DNA of 64,000 bases. Source: Alphaproteobacteria bacterium (GTDB lineage Bacteria; Pseudomonadota; Alphaproteobacteria; UBA8366). Below are positions 9,698-19,317 of this stretch, piece after piece; positions within the stretch are counted from its first letter, which is position 1, and the number at the start of each line of letters is the position of its first letter. The stretch lies in NCBI GenBank assembly GCA_021774335.1, contig JAJFJD010000033.1, positions 62,001-126,000 of the forward strand, given 5' to 3'. The notes beneath the pieces are model-generated. The model was given only the letters and a program-made list of their open reading frames with translations. It made no database searches and was not told the DNA's origin. A program made the position numbers and the translations under genes.

Positions 9698-10837
9698 CTA
9701 GGAACAGCCGTTGCGCTTCATCTCGCTCCGCGCATTGGCGAGTAGCCGTTTGGGGGATTTCGGGTAGGACTTCACCAGCTTTTTCCATGCGGCACAGGCC
9801 GGTTTCTTTTCATTGATGCCCGACAAAGATTTGCCCAGCTTGAAAAGATTGTCCGCCGCCTTGTTACCCTTGGGATACTTTTTGTATCCATCCAGGAATA
9901 CCCGCGCGGCCTCCGCGTAGTCCTTGCGGAAGTAATGGGTTTCGCCCAGCCAATAAAGCGCGTTACTCGCCAGCGGACTGTCCGGATTGCCGTCGACGAA
10001 CCCCTTGAAGGCGTTCGCCGCATTGGCGTAGTCGCGTCGCTGCAACAAGTTGAATGCGCGATCGTACTGCTGCCGCGGCGTTTCGGATGCGTTGCCCGCA
10101 GATGCAATCTGCGAGCCCGCAGGCGCATTCGGCACCGATTTTGCGGGCGGCTTCACGATCTTCGCACCAGATCGCGACAGCGTGCCCAGAACTTGTTGGC
10201 CTGGCTGCAGCGGCTTCCCAGCCGCGGCCTGTCCGCCCGGCCCAACACCGGTAATAGGCCTGCTTCCCGTCGCCGCTGCCCCCGCCTTCGATGCACCGGC
10301 CTTCGATGCACCGGCGGCGGCGGTTGCTTGTGTCGTGCCCGACGGCAGGCTGCCGGATTTTTGTCCGCCCGCTCCGGTTTCGAGCGCCCGGAACCGCTGT
10401 TCCACATCGGCGATCAGCTTTTCCAACCGATCCTTTATCGAGTTAACGCCGAATTCGACCTCCTCGATACGACCGGTTAGCTCACGCATTTGACCTTCGA
10501 GGTTCTGCATTTGAACCTGCATCCGGGACGCCGACGGGCCGTCACCGCCGGCCGATGGCACGGCCCCTTCGATAGGATCACGTTTCGGCGCTTTGCCCGA
10601 ATAGACATACGCCTGCATATCGCTGAGGTCCCGCCGGATGCGTTGCAGTTGCAGCGCCAATTCCGAATCCTGCGCCGCCGCAGGTCCGGTCAAAATGGCC
10701 AGAAACACGGCCAACGCGCCAGGCAGAACCCGGCGCGCAATGACCTGCAATCGATTGCGGCGTGGACACGCGCGAACCGCCAGACGCGGTAATCCGGCGG
10801 TCCCACTAGTAATTTGAAACATCTGTCGCCCGTTCAT
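9698..10837 (-). CDS. cpoB: Tol-Pal system protein CpoB/YbgF
   Basis: A periplasmic protein of 379 aa. The N-terminus has a basic stretch, then a hydrophobic segment ending in GPAAAQ (about residue 55), longer than a usual signal peptide, so the true start may be at Met6. A trimerising coiled coil follows (about 57-145), then an Ala/Gly/Lys-rich linker, and C-terminal TPR-like repeats beginning near PRQQYDRAFNLLQRRDYANA. CpoB coordinates Tol energy use with peptidoglycan synthesis at the septum. It is the last tol gene, followed at once by tilS. The linker contains a perfect tandem repeat encoding GASKAGASKAG. Confidence 0.92.
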   Translation of the reverse strand: MNGRQMFQITSGTAGLPRLAVRACPRRNRLQVIARRVLPGALAVFLAILTGPAAAQDSELALQLQRIRRDLSDMQAYVYSGKAPKRDPIEGAVPSAGGDGPSASRMQVQMQNLEGQMRELTGRIEEVEFGVNSIKDRLEKLIADVEQRFRALETGAGGQKSGSLPSGTTQATAAAGASKAGASKAGAAATGSRPITGVGPGGQAAAGKPLQPGQQVLGTLSRSGAKIVKPPAKSVPNAPAGSQIASAGNASETPRQQYDRAFNLLQRRDYANAANAFKGFVDGNPDSPLASNALYWLGETHYFRKDYAEAARVFLDGYKKYPKGNKAADNLFKLGKSLSGINEKKPACAAWKKLVKSYPKSPKRLLANARSEMKRNGCS

Positions 10838-10921
10838 AATTGCATTATTCCGGGCGAAGACGGCTGGTGTACGACGTTAACTGCGTTGGCGGCCACCAGG
10901 GTGACCGCCCACTGCAGTTCG

Positions 10922-11443
10922 TCAGCTCTTCGCCCCACCGGTGATCGTGGTAACGGATCGCCGGTTTTGCGACCAAGCCCATTCGTTCGAACCAAGGACC
11001 GCCGGGCGTTCCTTGCCGTAGCTAATGGTCTTGATGCGGCTCGCCGCGACCCCTTTGCTGATCAGGTAGTCCTTCACAGCGTTTGACCGCCGATCGCCCA
11101 AAGCCAAGTTGTACTCACGCGTTCCGCGTTCGTCGGCATGGCCTTCGACCGTGATCGTCGCAGTAGAAATCTTGGACAGCCAGGCTGCCTGCTTGTCCAG
11201 AGTTCCTTGCGCCTTGGCCGTCAGCGTGGATTTGTCGAAATCAAAGAATACGCGATCGCCGACATTAACGATAAAGTCCTGCATCGAACCTGGAACGACC
11301 TGTACGGGTGCGCTGCCGGACGTCGACCCCCCAGTCTGTGCCGCAGCGCCACCGCCTGTCTGGCCGTCGGTGTCTTCTGGGTCGGTCGCACACGCCGACA
11401 CCAGCAACAAAGCCGCCAGCAGGCTTAATAGTTTAAACCGCAT
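10922..11443 (-). CDS. pal: Peptidoglycan-associated lipoprotein
   Basis: Pal (173 aa) has a lipoprotein signal with lipobox LVSAC (Cys18), a glycine/serine/threonine linker, and a C-terminal OmpA-type peptidoglycan-binding domain with FDFDKSTL and the TITVEGHADERGTREYN core. It anchors the outer membrane to peptidoglycan and is engaged by TolA/TolB during division. Ribosome site GAGGGGG lies upstream of the ATG. It is separated from tolB by about 170 nt, which includes a 9-nt A-run (11547-11555). Confidence 0.97.
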   Translation of the reverse strand: MRFKLLSLLAALLLVSACATDPEDTDGQTGGGAAAQTGGSTSGSAPVQVVPGSMQDFIVNVGDRVFFDFDKSTLTAKAQGTLDKQAAWLSKISTATITVEGHADERGTREYNLALGDRRSNAVKDYLISKGVAASRIKTISYGKERPAVLGSNEWAWSQNRRSVTTITGGAKS

Positions 11444-11611
11444 CTAAAATACCCCCTCGGAGGACAAACAAAAAGTTCCCGCGCCGACAATAGGTCGACG
11501 AACCAAACTTAAACAGTCATCCTTTAAAACACAACAGGTGAATACTAAAAAAAAACTCCGTTGCATCAAAGCAATGCCTGCCATTTTCTTGCCTGAATTC
11601 TGCCACATACT

Positions 11612-12967
11612 TCACGGGATTATTGGAGACCATGCCGGATCCGACGCCTGACCTGGCGTTACGACGCGGCGAAGATTGTGGCCGGTCAAGTCGACCGAGT
11701 ACAAATGCACGGCACCGCCGCCCCCCTGTTTATCCGTCCGCCCCTGGCGGAAGAACATCATTACGCGGCCATTCGGCGCCCATGTCGGCGACTCCTCCAG
11801 GAAACTCTCGCTGAGCAGACGCTCTCCACTGCCATCCGGCCGCATCACACCGATGAAGAACCGCCCGCCACTTTGCTTGGTGAACGCGATCAGATCGCCG
11901 CGCGGGGACCACACCGGCGTTGCGTAGCGGCCTCGATTGAAGCTGATCCGTCGCACATTGCCGCCCCCCGCCGTCATGACATAGAGCTGTGGACTGCCAC
12001 CACGGTCTGAATTGAACACCACGTTCTTGCCGTCCGGCGAGAAGCTCGGCGACGTGTCGATCGCCGGGTGCGACGTCAGGCGTTTGGACTTCCGCGTCCG
12101 CAAATCCATCGTGTAGATGTCGGAATTGCCATGCTGGGCATGCGACATGATTACCGAGTTTCCGCTCGGCGCGAACCGGGGTGCGAAGGTCATGCCCTTG
12201 AACGCACCCAATACTTCCTGCCGTCCGGTGTCGATGTTGAATAAGTAGACACGCGGCGTGTTGTTAAAATAGGAGAGATAGGTGATTTCTTGCGCGGACC
12301 GTGAAAACCGCGGTGTCAGGACAAGCGATCGACCGTCGGTCAGATGCCGGTGATTGGCGCCGTCCTGGTCCATGATCGCGAGCCGCTTGATCCGCCGGTT
12401 CGCCGGACCGCTTTCGGCGACATAGACGATGCGCGTGTCGAAATATCCTGCCTCGCCGGTAATCCGTTTGTAGATCGCGTCGGCGATGATATGCGCCACG
12501 CGGCGCCAGTTTTCCCGACGCGTCGTGTATTGAAGGCCCGCCATCTGAGCCTCGGCGAAAACGTCCCAAAGCCGGAACTCGACCTTCAGCCGTCCGTCGC
12601 TCTGCACCCGGATCGCACCGTTCACCAATGCCTGTGCATTGACCACACGCCAGTCGGCGAAACGCGGCTGCACCTGCAGCGATGCTGCATCTTGCAGGAA
12701 AGCACGCTTGTCGACGGGCTTGAACAGGCCCGACCGTTCCAAATCCGCGGCAACCACGGTCGCGATATCGCGCCCGACCTGTGTTTCCGTCGCCTGCGTG
12801 CCATGGAAGTCGGCAACCGCAATCGGCAGCGGCTGCAAATGACCGCGCGTAATGTCCACCTGCAACTCGGCGGCGGCAGGCAGCGCGGCTGTAACAAGGA
12901 TGATCGACGCAGCGATCACGATCGCGCGTCGCGCCAGACACAAGAATTTATTTTCAATGAATCTCAT
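11612..12967 (-). CDS. tolB: Tol-Pal system beta-propeller protein TolB
   Basis: Periplasmic TolB, 451 aa from the ATG at 12967. A signal peptide ends near LPAAAE; the N-terminal mixed domain runs to about residue 165, followed by a C-terminal six-bladed propeller with WD40-like TolB repeats such as [20 protein letters not shown]. The start is set by TGATG overlap: the stop codon of tolA shares one base with this ATG. A longer in-frame reading from 13018 would run into tolA and is unlikely. Confidence 0.96.
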   Translation of the reverse strand: MRFIENKFLCLARRAIVIAASIILVTAALPAAAELQVDITRGHLQPLPIAVADFHGTQATETQVGRDIATVVAADLERSGLFKPVDKRAFLQDAASLQVQPRFADWRVVNAQALVNGAIRVQSDGRLKVEFRLWDVFAEAQMAGLQYTTRRENWRRVAHIIADAIYKRITGEAGYFDTRIVYVAESGPANRRIKRLAIMDQDGANHRHLTDGRSLVLTPRFSRSAQEITYLSYFNNTPRVYLFNIDTGRQEVLGAFKGMTFAPRFAPSGNSVIMSHAQHGNSDIYTMDLRTRKSKRLTSHPAIDTSPSFSPDGKNVVFNSDRGGSPQLYVMTAGGGNVRRISFNRGRYATPVWSPRGDLIAFTKQSGGRFFIGVMRPDGSGERLLSESFLEESPTWAPNGRVMMFFRQGRTDKQGGGGAVHLYSVDLTGHNLRRVVTPGQASDPAWSPIIP

Positions 12968-13953
12968 CAGCGTCCAACCAATTCTCTCGGATCGAATGTA
13001 AGTCTTGTTTCTTTCCAAAGATCATACTTTCCCTGTGGCAACTCGAGTGGCGTGCAGCGCGGGTTCTTGATTGCCCGGATCACGCTTTCCGCAGCAGCCC
13101 GGTAGAAGGGCTCCCTGAACATGCGGGACGTATCGACGATCTGTGCGGATTGAACCGTTCTGTCGCGGTTGATCACCAACCGGACCTCGACGACCAAATT
13201 TTCGGCTTCCGGCGCCCCGGCCGGCGGGTTCCAACACCCTTCGATCTGGTGCTTCAAAGCGTCGACCTCGCTCATCGATAACCGCTGATCGAGGCGGCTG
13301 ACCTGCTGCGACGCCGGTTTGCTGCCGTCGTGCTTCTTCAACACGTCGGTAATCGATTCGTCGAAGGACTTTTCCGCTTTCTTCGGTTTGGGCTGCTTCT
13401 TCAGCTTTTCGACCGTTTTCAGCACCGACGCGAAATCGTCCTCCGGCGGCGGCTTCGGTTTGCGCCGCGGCTTGGGGGGCAGTTTCACATCGGGTTTCGC
13501 CACCTTCTTGGGCGGCTCTTTGGGTTCCGGTTTCGGCTTCACCACCGGCTTTGGCTTGGGTTTCGGCTCCGGCTTTACCACCGGTTTGGGTTCCGGTTTC
13601 GGCTTTACCTCGGGCTTCTTGGGCTCGGGTTTCTTGGGCTTCGGCTTTTCCGGAATCGAGACGGCATCGGGCGGCGGTGGCGGTGGCGCCGGCGGCTTCG
13701 GCAAGGAAGCCTGCGGCTTGGGCGGCGGCGGCGCTTTCTTCGGCTTCGGTTTCGGTTCGGACTTGGGTTTCGCCTTGGCGACGGGCTTGGGCGGCGTCGG
13801 CGGAATCTTGGTCGCGAGATCGGTCACCACGGCCACATCGATGATCTGCCGAGGCTCGATAACGCGATCTGGCGCGAAGGACGGCAATCCTATCCATGCC
13901 AGCAGAACGACCGCGACATGCAACACAATGGATAGGATAAATGGTCCGCGCAT
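12967..13953 (-). CDS. tolA: Cell envelope integrity protein TolA
   Basis: TolA (328 aa) links the inner-membrane TolQR motor to Pal/TolB. One N-terminal membrane segment (about residues 5-23) anchors it. The central domain (about 45-185) is not the alanine-rich helix of E. coli but a proline/lysine/glutamate repeat region with many PKP and EPKP units. The C-terminal TonB/TolA-like domain starts near [20 protein letters not shown]. The matching DNA (about 13480-13830) is a degenerate repeat and will be prone to length change. Confidence 0.95.
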   Translation of the reverse strand: MRGPFILSIVLHVAVVLLAWIGLPSFAPDRVIEPRQIIDVAVVTDLATKIPPTPPKPVAKAKPKSEPKPKPKKAPPPPKPQASLPKPPAPPPPPPDAVSIPEKPKPKKPEPKKPEVKPKPEPKPVVKPEPKPKPKPVVKPKPEPKEPPKKVAKPDVKLPPKPRRKPKPPPEDDFASVLKTVEKLKKQPKPKKAEKSFDESITDVLKKHDGSKPASQQVSRLDQRLSMSEVDALKHQIEGCWNPPAGAPEAENLVVEVRLVINRDRTVQSAQIVDTSRMFREPFYRAAAESVIRAIKNPRCTPLELPQGKYDLWKETRLTFDPRELVGR

Positions 13954-13962
13954 AGCACTCGA

Positions 13963-14424
13963 CTATTTCGGCTTCGCAGTAACGGGCTTCGGCAGTTCCG
14001 CCAGCAGCGAAACCTTCTTGAATCCGGCGGAACTAATTTCGCCCATGACCTCCATGACCATGCCGTATTGGATCGTCCGGTCGCCGCGCACGAAGATCTT
14101 GGTATCGGGCTTGGCGCCGGTGATCGCGACAAGCCGCGGGATCAACTGCGCCATTTCCACCGCCTTCTGCTGGATATAGACGACTCCGTCGCCGTCGATA
14201 CTAATAACGAGCGGTTCCTGTGTATCGTTCAACGAGGCAGCTTTTGTCTTCGGCAAATCGACCGGTACACCGACCGACAAGAGCGGCGCAGTGACCATGA
14301 ACACAATGAGCAGCACCAACATGACGTCGACGAACGGCGTCACATTGATTTCAGACATCGGCCGACGGCGGAACTTGCTGTCGCGCCGCCAGTACGAGCC
14401 TTGTCCTTGGACCGGGCCTGCCAC
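13963..14424 (-). CDS. tolR: Proton channel subunit TolR
   Basis: An ExbD/TolR family protein (153 aa). After a basic N-terminus with INVTPFVDVMLVLLIVFMVT, the single membrane helix carries the conserved proton-path aspartate Asp33 (equivalent to Asp23 of E. coli TolR). The rest is the periplasmic domain. It works with TolQ to convert proton-motive force into TolA movement. It starts 3 nt after tolQ. Confidence 0.96.
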   Translation of the reverse strand: MAGPVQGQGSYWRRDSKFRRRPMSEINVTPFVDVMLVLLIVFMVTAPLLSVGVPVDLPKTKAASLNDTQEPLVISIDGDGVVYIQQKAVEMAQLIPRLVAITGAKPDTKIFVRGDRTIQYGMVMEVMGEISSAGFKKVSLLAELPKPVTAKPK

Positions 14425-14427
14425 GGG

Positions 14428-15159
14428 CTACTCTCCCTCTTCCAGTTGCCGTGAGAGGATTGCGCTGAATTCGACAGCGAATGCCTCCAGGCGGCCGCCA
14501 TAACGGCCCAGGTCGTTGGAAATCTTGTTGTAGGCAACGACCGCCGGAATGGCGGCGATCAAACCCAGCGCCGTCGCAAACAACGCCTCGGCAATGCCGG
14601 GCGCCACCACGGCGAGATTCGTCTGCTTGGTCACCGCGATCGCCTGAAAGCTGTTCATGATGCCCCAGACCGTGCCGAACAACCCGATGAACGGCGCCGT
14701 CGACCCAACCGATGCCAGGAAGATCATGTAGCGTTCGAGGCGATCCATCTCGCGGCCGAGCGTGACCTGCATCACCCGGTCGATCCGGGCCTGCAGGCCG
14801 GCGCGGGCCGTGACCTGTTGCACGAGTCCTTTCGCCGCGGAACGCCGCCATTCGCGCATGGCCGATGAAAACACCGCGGTCATGGGATCGGAGGGTCGTT
14901 GTCCGACACGTTCATAGAGGTCGTCCAGCGATCCGCCCGACCAGAATGCGTCTTCGAAGCGCAAGGCCCGCGTTTCCAGCCGGCGCAGGCGCCACATCTT
15001 GTCGAGGATAATCGCCCACGTCCAAACCGACGCAAGCACCAGGACACCCATGACCAGTTTTACGATCCAATCGGCCCGCAGAAACAGGCTCCAAATCGAT
15101 AGGTCATTTGCGCCCGTGGAACCGGCCAGGGCAACCGAGTCAACAATCCCTTGTTCCAT
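14428..15159 (-). CDS. tolQ: Proton channel subunit TolQ
   Basis: A MotA/TolQ/ExbB family protein (243 aa) with three membrane helices: one near residues 25-47 and two in the C-terminal half, with the conserved GSTAPFIGLFGTVWGIM and GIAEALFATALGLIAAIPAV segments. It is the stator of the Tol motor. ybgC lies 12 nt upstream and tolR follows at once. Confidence 0.97.
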   Translation of the reverse strand: MEQGIVDSVALAGSTGANDLSIWSLFLRADWIVKLVMGVLVLASVWTWAIILDKMWRLRRLETRALRFEDAFWSGGSLDDLYERVGQRPSDPMTAVFSSAMREWRRSAAKGLVQQVTARAGLQARIDRVMQVTLGREMDRLERYMIFLASVGSTAPFIGLFGTVWGIMNSFQAIAVTKQTNLAVVAPGIAEALFATALGLIAAIPAVVAYNKISNDLGRYGGRLEAFAVEFSAILSRQLEEGE

Positions 15160-15171
15160 ATCTTTTGCTCG

Positions 15172-15600
15172 CTAACTCCGTTTATGCAGTGTCGCTAAAA
15201 CCGATCGGATTTCCGCCGGCAAGCGAGCCGGCCGCCCGACCGGACTAAGGCATGCAAGTCGTACCGACATGTCGGTCAGAAGCTTACCGTCACGCATCAC
15301 GCTCTGGTGCGCCGACAATGTTGCGCCGCCGACACCGGTGATACGCGTATGCACTTCCAACGCCTCGTCCAGATGCGCCGGCTTGAAATAGGTAACGGAA
15401 CAATCCCGGACGGCAAACATCACCTCGTATTTCTTCAATAACGCCGTGTTGTCGGTCCCAAGATGCCGGAGAAGCTCGCTGCGCGCGCGCTCCGCAAATT
15501 TGAGATAGTTCGCGTAATACACAACCCCGCCCGCGTCTGTATCCTCGTAATAGACCCGGAACGGAAAGACATGAACGTCATCCGATACGGCCTCAGCCAT
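15172..15600 (-). CDS. ybgC: Tol-Pal associated acyl-CoA thioesterase YbgC
   Basis: A hot-dog fold thioesterase of 142 aa from the ATG at 15600. The active-site region [18 protein letters not shown] includes the catalytic aspartate. YbgC hydrolyses short-chain or phospholipid-linked acyl-CoA and belongs to the tol operon in most proteobacteria. The start overlaps the 3' end of ruvB by 8 nt; a longer reading into ruvB (to 15669) lacks family similarity. Confidence 0.94.
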   Translation of the reverse strand: MAEAVSDDVHVFPFRVYYEDTDAGGVVYYANYLKFAERARSELLRHLGTDNTALLKKYEVMFAVRDCSVTYFKPAHLDEALEVHTRITGVGGATLSAHQSVMRDGKLLTDMSVRLACLSPVGRPARLPAEIRSVLATLHKRS

Positions 15601-16660
15601 TACCGGCCTCCGGTATGTCGTCCTCGCCTTCGATGAGTTCAAGCTGTTGCGCCGCCGATTGCGGCGCATCCAATCCCAGGTAGCGCCAGCCTTGCAGCGT
15701 CAGCACCCGGCCGCGCTGCGTGCGCTGCAGGTATCCCTGCTGGATGAGATACGGTTCAATGACATCTTCCAGCACATCGCGCTGGTCCGCGAGGGCCGCC
15801 GCAAGCGTCTCGACACCGGCCGGGCCGCCCGCGCAATTCACCGCAAGATAGTTCAAGTAGCGCCGGTCCATCGCATCGAGGCCGTCCGGGTCGACGCCGA
15901 GACGGCTCAGCGCCGCATCCGCCGCTTCCTGGTCGACATCGCCATTGCCGTCGACCAGCGCGAAATCGCGCACCCGTCGCAACAGGCGTCCGGCGACGCG
16001 CGGCGTGCCGCGGCTGCGCCGGGCAATCTCGCCCGCCCCTTCCGTCGTCAACGTCATGCCGAGAACGCGGGCGCCGCGCTGCACGACCTTGCACAGATCC
16101 TCTTCGCTGTAGAAATTCATGCGAAGATGGATGCCGAAGCGCTCGCGCAGCGGTGTCGTGATCAGCCCGGACCGGGTCGTCGCCGCAACCAGCGTAAACG
16201 GCGGCAGATCAATCCGGATAGATCGGGCCGACGGCCCCTCGCCAATGATGAGATCGAGCTGAAAATCCTCCATCGCGGGATACAGTATTTCCTCGATGGC
16301 GGGATTTAGGCGATGAATTTCATCGATAAACAAAACGTCGTGCGGCTGCAGATTCGTCAAAATCGCGGCCAGGTCACCGGCCTTTGCGATGACCGGCCCC
16401 GACGTCGCGCGGAAACTGACGCCAAGTTCGCGCGCCACAATCTGCGCCAACGTCGTCTTGCCGAGCCCCGGCGGTCCGTGCAAAAGCGTATGATCAAGCG
16501 CTTCAGATCGCGCTCGCGCCGCCTCGATGAAAACAGCCAGATTCTCGCGAACGGTGGGCTGGCCGATGAAATCATCCAAGCTTTGCGGCCGGATCGATGC
16601 CTCCGGCGCATCCTCTTCGGCGAAGGACGACTCGATCACACGGTCCGTATTCGGACTCAC
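15593..16660 (-). CDS. ruvB: Holliday junction DNA helicase RuvB
   Basis: RuvB (355 aa) is the AAA+ motor that drives branch migration with RuvA. Walker A is [11 protein letters not shown] near residue 62, Walker B is LFIDEIHR, sensor 1 lies at LVAATTRSG, and a C-terminal winged helix follows (about 265-335). The start codon is GTG, overlapping the ruvA stop (GTGA). Confidence 0.98.
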   Translation of the reverse strand: MSPNTDRVIESSFAEEDAPEASIRPQSLDDFIGQPTVRENLAVFIEAARARSEALDHTLLHGPPGLGKTTLAQIVARELGVSFRATSGPVIAKAGDLAAILTNLQPHDVLFIDEIHRLNPAIEEILYPAMEDFQLDLIIGEGPSARSIRIDLPPFTLVAATTRSGLITTPLRERFGIHLRMNFYSEEDLCKVVQRGARVLGMTLTTEGAGEIARRSRGTPRVAGRLLRRVRDFALVDGNGDVDQEAADAALSRLGVDPDGLDAMDRRYLNYLAVNCAGGPAGVETLAAALADQRDVLEDVIEPYLIQQGYLQRTQRGRVLTLQGWRYLGLDAPQSAAQQLELIEGEDDIPEAGNG

Positions 16661-17265
16661 TGCGCCAGCTCCTTCAAACCGATTCGAATCAAGTCATCGA
16701 TGGCTGCGGCCTCGCCGAGCGACTGTCCGGCCCGCGCCACGGCGCCGAATGCTTCGGTCCGCGAAAATCCGAGATTGACCAATGCCGACACCGCTTCCTC
16801 ATTCAACGAACCCTCCGCCGCAGCCGGCGCCTGCGCGCCCCACGCGGCGGGGCTGAACGACAGCGCACCGACCTTATCCTTCAATTCAATAACGATCCGC
16901 GCCGCCAGTTTCGGGCCGACACCGCTCGCGCGCGCGACGGTCGCCTTGTCCTGCGCCGCGACCGCCTGAAACAGCTCCTCGGTCGATACCGCGCTGAGAA
17001 TCGCCAGCGCGACTTTCGCGCCGACGCCTTGCACACGGGTCAGCAAACGGAACCAAGATCGTTCGGCCTCTTCCAGGAAACCATACAAATGAATGTGATC
17101 TTCCCGGACATGCGTTTCGACATGGAACCGCACCGCGCTGCCGGGGGCGGGCAAATCGCCCAACGTCCGCGACGAACAAAAAACCAGATAGCCGACGCCA
17201 CCGACATCGACGACGGCGCTATCCTCGCCAAGCATCTCCAATACGCCGCGCAATGACGCAATCAT
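16657..17265 (-). CDS. ruvA: Holliday junction DNA helicase RuvA
   Basis: RuvA (202 aa from ATG 17265) forms the tetramer that holds the Holliday junction. The N-terminal OB fold begins [20 protein letters not shown], two helix-hairpin-helix motifs follow (around [17 protein letters not shown] and [18 protein letters not shown]), and the C-terminal domain III contacts RuvB. The start overlaps the ruvC stop by 4 nt (ATGA); the longer frame to 17376 lies inside ruvC. Confidence 0.97.
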   Translation of the reverse strand: MIASLRGVLEMLGEDSAVVDVGGVGYLVFCSSRTLGDLPAPGSAVRFHVETHVREDHIHLYGFLEEAERSWFRLLTRVQGVGAKVALAILSAVSTEELFQAVAAQDKATVARASGVGPKLAARIVIELKDKVGALSFSPAAWGAQAPAAAEGSLNEEAVSALVNLGFSRTEAFGAVARAGQSLGEAAAIDDLIRIGLKELAQ

Positions 17266-17771
17266 CGGGCGACTCCTTGCCGCGATCCCGACCAAACCGC
17301 CGAGGTCTCGGCAAAATGCGCATGGCAGATCGCAACCGCAAGCGCGTCCGCCGCGTCGGGACCAGTGATTGTACATCCGGGCAACAGTCGCGACACCATG
17401 TGCTGTACTTGATCCTTATTGGCATGCCCGGCGCCGACGACCGACTTCTTAACGCGGTTTGCCGAATATTCGGCGACGGTCAGCCCGGCCAAGGCCGGCA
17501 CCACCAAGACCACGCCACGCGCTTCGCCCAGTTTCAATGTCGAAGACGCGTTTTTGTTGACGAATGTCTCTTCGACCGCCGCTTCGTCCGGCTCATACTG
17601 TTCCAGGATTTCCATCAGACCATCGTGCAAGGTGCGCAGGCGCGACGCGAGCGGCGCTTTCGGATCCGGGCGCACCGCGCCGTCGGCGACATGCGCCAAC
17701 CGGTTACCCGACACGTCGATGATGCCCCATCCCGTGCTCCGCAGGCCGGGATCGAGACCGATCAAACGCAT
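17262..17771 (-). CDS. ruvC: Crossover junction endodeoxyribonuclease RuvC
   Basis: RuvC (169 aa from ATG 17771) cuts Holliday junctions. Catalytic acids are visible: Asp7 in RLIGLDPG, the glutamate of VEETFVNKN, and the C-terminal [15 protein letters not shown] 17771 has a GGATCCTCC stretch before it; a TTG six codons upstream (17789) overlapping the yebC stop is an alternative. The gap from yebC is 14 nt, so yebC-ruvC-ruvA-ruvB is one operon. Confidence 0.96.
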   Translation of the reverse strand: MRLIGLDPGLRSTGWGIIDVSGNRLAHVADGAVRPDPKAPLASRLRTLHDGLMEILEQYEPDEAAVEETFVNKNASSTLKLGEARGVVLVVPALAGLTVAEYSANRVKKSVVGAGHANKDQVQHMVSRLLPGCTITGPDAADALAVAICHAHFAETSAVWSGSRQGVAR

Positions 17772-17785
17772 GGAGGATCCGTGTT

Positions 17786-18535
17786 TCAAGCCGTCAACCG
17801 TGCCAATGTCTCTTCTGCAATATCGTAGTTGGCCGAAACCGTCTGCACATCGTCGTTGTCGTCAAGTGCGTCCATCAAACCGAACAAGGTCGATGCCTCC
17901 TTGTCGCCGACCGTCACGGTCGTTTGCGGACGCCACACCAAGTTGGCGGAAACCGGATCGCCGAAGGTGTCGGACAATGCGCCGGCAACCGCGTGCAAGT
18001 CTTCCGCCGCACAAATAATCTCATGCCCGTCGCCCGACGACTGAACATCCTCGGCACCGGCCTCGAGCGCCGCTTCGAACATGCCGTCGTCATCGGCCAC
18101 GTCTGCGGCATAACGGATTTCGCCGACCCGGTCGAACATAAAGCTGACCGAACCCGACTCCGCCAGATTGCCGCCGTTCTTGCCGAAGGCGGAGCGGAGT
18201 TCCGACGCCGTGCGATTCCGGTTGTCGGTAAGCGCTTCCACGATCACAGCGATGCCGCCCGGGCCGTAGCCCTCATAGCGCATCTCTTCGAAGTTTGCGT
18301 CGTCGGTTCCGCCCGCGCCCTTCTTGATGGCGCGATCGATGTTGTCCTTCGGCATGTTGGCCGACCGGGCCGCCGCGATTGCGGACCGTAACCGCGGATT
18401 GGCGGACGCATCGTCACCGCCCTGCTTGGCCGCGACCGTGAGTTCGCGGCCGAGTTTCGAAAACAGCTTGGCGCGCTTTTTGTCCTGCGCGCCCTTGCGG
18501 TACATGATGTTCTTAAATTGGGAATGACCAGCCAT
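17786..18535 (-). CDS. yebC: YebC/PmpR family protein
   Basis: A 249-aa YebC/TACO1-family protein starting [20 protein letters not shown]. Acidic C-terminal domains follow. Members act as DNA-binding regulators or as ribosome-associated factors easing translation of proline stretches; the sequence does not decide between them. The second role would suit this region, which encodes unusually proline-rich proteins (TolA and the OmpA-domain protein at 30.6 kb). It heads the ruvCAB-tol block. Confidence 0.95.
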   Translation of the reverse strand: MAGHSQFKNIMYRKGAQDKKRAKLFSKLGRELTVAAKQGGDDASANPRLRSAIAAARSANMPKDNIDRAIKKGAGGTDDANFEEMRYEGYGPGGIAVIVEALTDNRNRTASELRSAFGKNGGNLAESGSVSFMFDRVGEIRYAADVADDDGMFEAALEAGAEDVQSSGDGHEIICAAEDLHAVAGALSDTFGDPVSANLVWRPQTTVTVGDKEASTLFGLMDALDDNDDVQTVSANYDIAEETLARLTA

Positions 18536-18858
18536 TGCTCCTGCGCCCGCGCGGACGCCCTTAAGCCAATGAGTAATATAGCCGGTCTATACACCACATT
18601 TTGCACGCAAATAAACCGCTGATAGCGTCTGGTAACAATCCAATATGGCAAATTTGCGGCGTTTCCGGGGATTACAGCGACCGTCACGCGTCATTGCGAC
18701 CGCGTAATAAGCCGCAGTCGCGACGACTGGCGCGCGGGGCCAATTAACGAATTCTTCACCCTGACTTGCGATTGATTCGATCGTCAATCCGGTGTCCGCC
18801 CCGCGTAGTTCGGGAAGATGCGGTCTCCGGCGGTATGACCCAACGGAAAGGTGCAGCC
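18536..18858. other. Divergent intergenic region, yebC / HPt gene
   Basis: About 320 nt with no credible coding sequence. It must hold the promoters of the yebC operon (minus) and the HPt gene (plus). A 10-bp palindrome GCAAATTTGC lies near 18648-18657, and a 6-bp inverted repeat at 18770-18789 is listed separately. No convincing sigma-70 pair was identified. Confidence 0.5.
18770..18789. promoter_or_regulatory. Inverted repeat upstream of the HPt gene
   Basis: GATTGA, 8 nt, TCAATC: perfect 6-bp arms, 70 nt before the HPt start. It may be an operator; short arms make chance occurrence possible. Confidence 0.3.
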
Positions 18859-19317
18859 ATGCAACGGCGCCGATCGCAGAACACCGCTGCGGCCCCGTCT
18901 CGGAACAACAGCGTCATCAACGCCGATACGTTCAAGCGCGCTGAAGAAGCTGTCAGCAAACTGTCCGAACAATACCGGGACTGGGCGCTGAGCGACATCG
19001 AGACGCTCCGCGGTTGCGTCGAGAATCTATCCGGCGACGAGACCCGCGACGACGCCGTCGCAAAAATCAGATCAATCGCCCACGACATGCGCGGTCAAGG
19101 CAGCACCTTTGGTTATCCGCTGATCACGCAGATCGCCCAATCGATTTCCGGGGCATTAAAGATGTCGCTGGCCCCCGACGACCTTATCGCCCAACTGACC
19201 GCCCATATCGACGCAGTCGAGTCGATCATCGAAAACGAAGCCACCGGCGACGGTGGCGACAAAGGCCGCGACATTCTACAGTCCTTGGAAGATAAGATCG
19301 GCCGCCGGGTCGATTAA
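18859..19317 (+). CDS. Orphan HPt (histidine phosphotransfer) domain protein
   Basis: A 152-aa protein with one HPt four-helix domain. The phospho-acceptor is probably His75 in RSIAHDMRGQGSTFGYP, which fits the usual AHxLKG pattern loosely. A disordered basic N-terminus of about 20 residues precedes the domain. GGAAAGG lies 8 nt before ATG 18859, which is preferred over the in-frame ATG at 18835. No histidine kinase or response regulator is nearby, so its partners are elsewhere. It ends 4 nt inside the convergent metallophosphoesterase gene. Confidence 0.8.
   Translation: MQRRRSQNTAAAPSRNNSVINADTFKRAEEAVSKLSEQYRDWALSDIETLRGCVENLSGDETRDDAVAKIRSIAHDMRGQGSTFGYPLITQIAQSISGALKMSLAPDDLIAQLTAHIDAVESIIENEATGDGGDKGRDILQSLEDKIGRRVD

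Noticed and set aside
11547-11580. A 9-nt A-run with a small hairpin (TTGC/GCAA) between tolB and pal, terminator-like on the minus strand.
   Set aside because: The stem is only 4 bp, too weak for a terminator, and pal normally follows tolB in one transcript.
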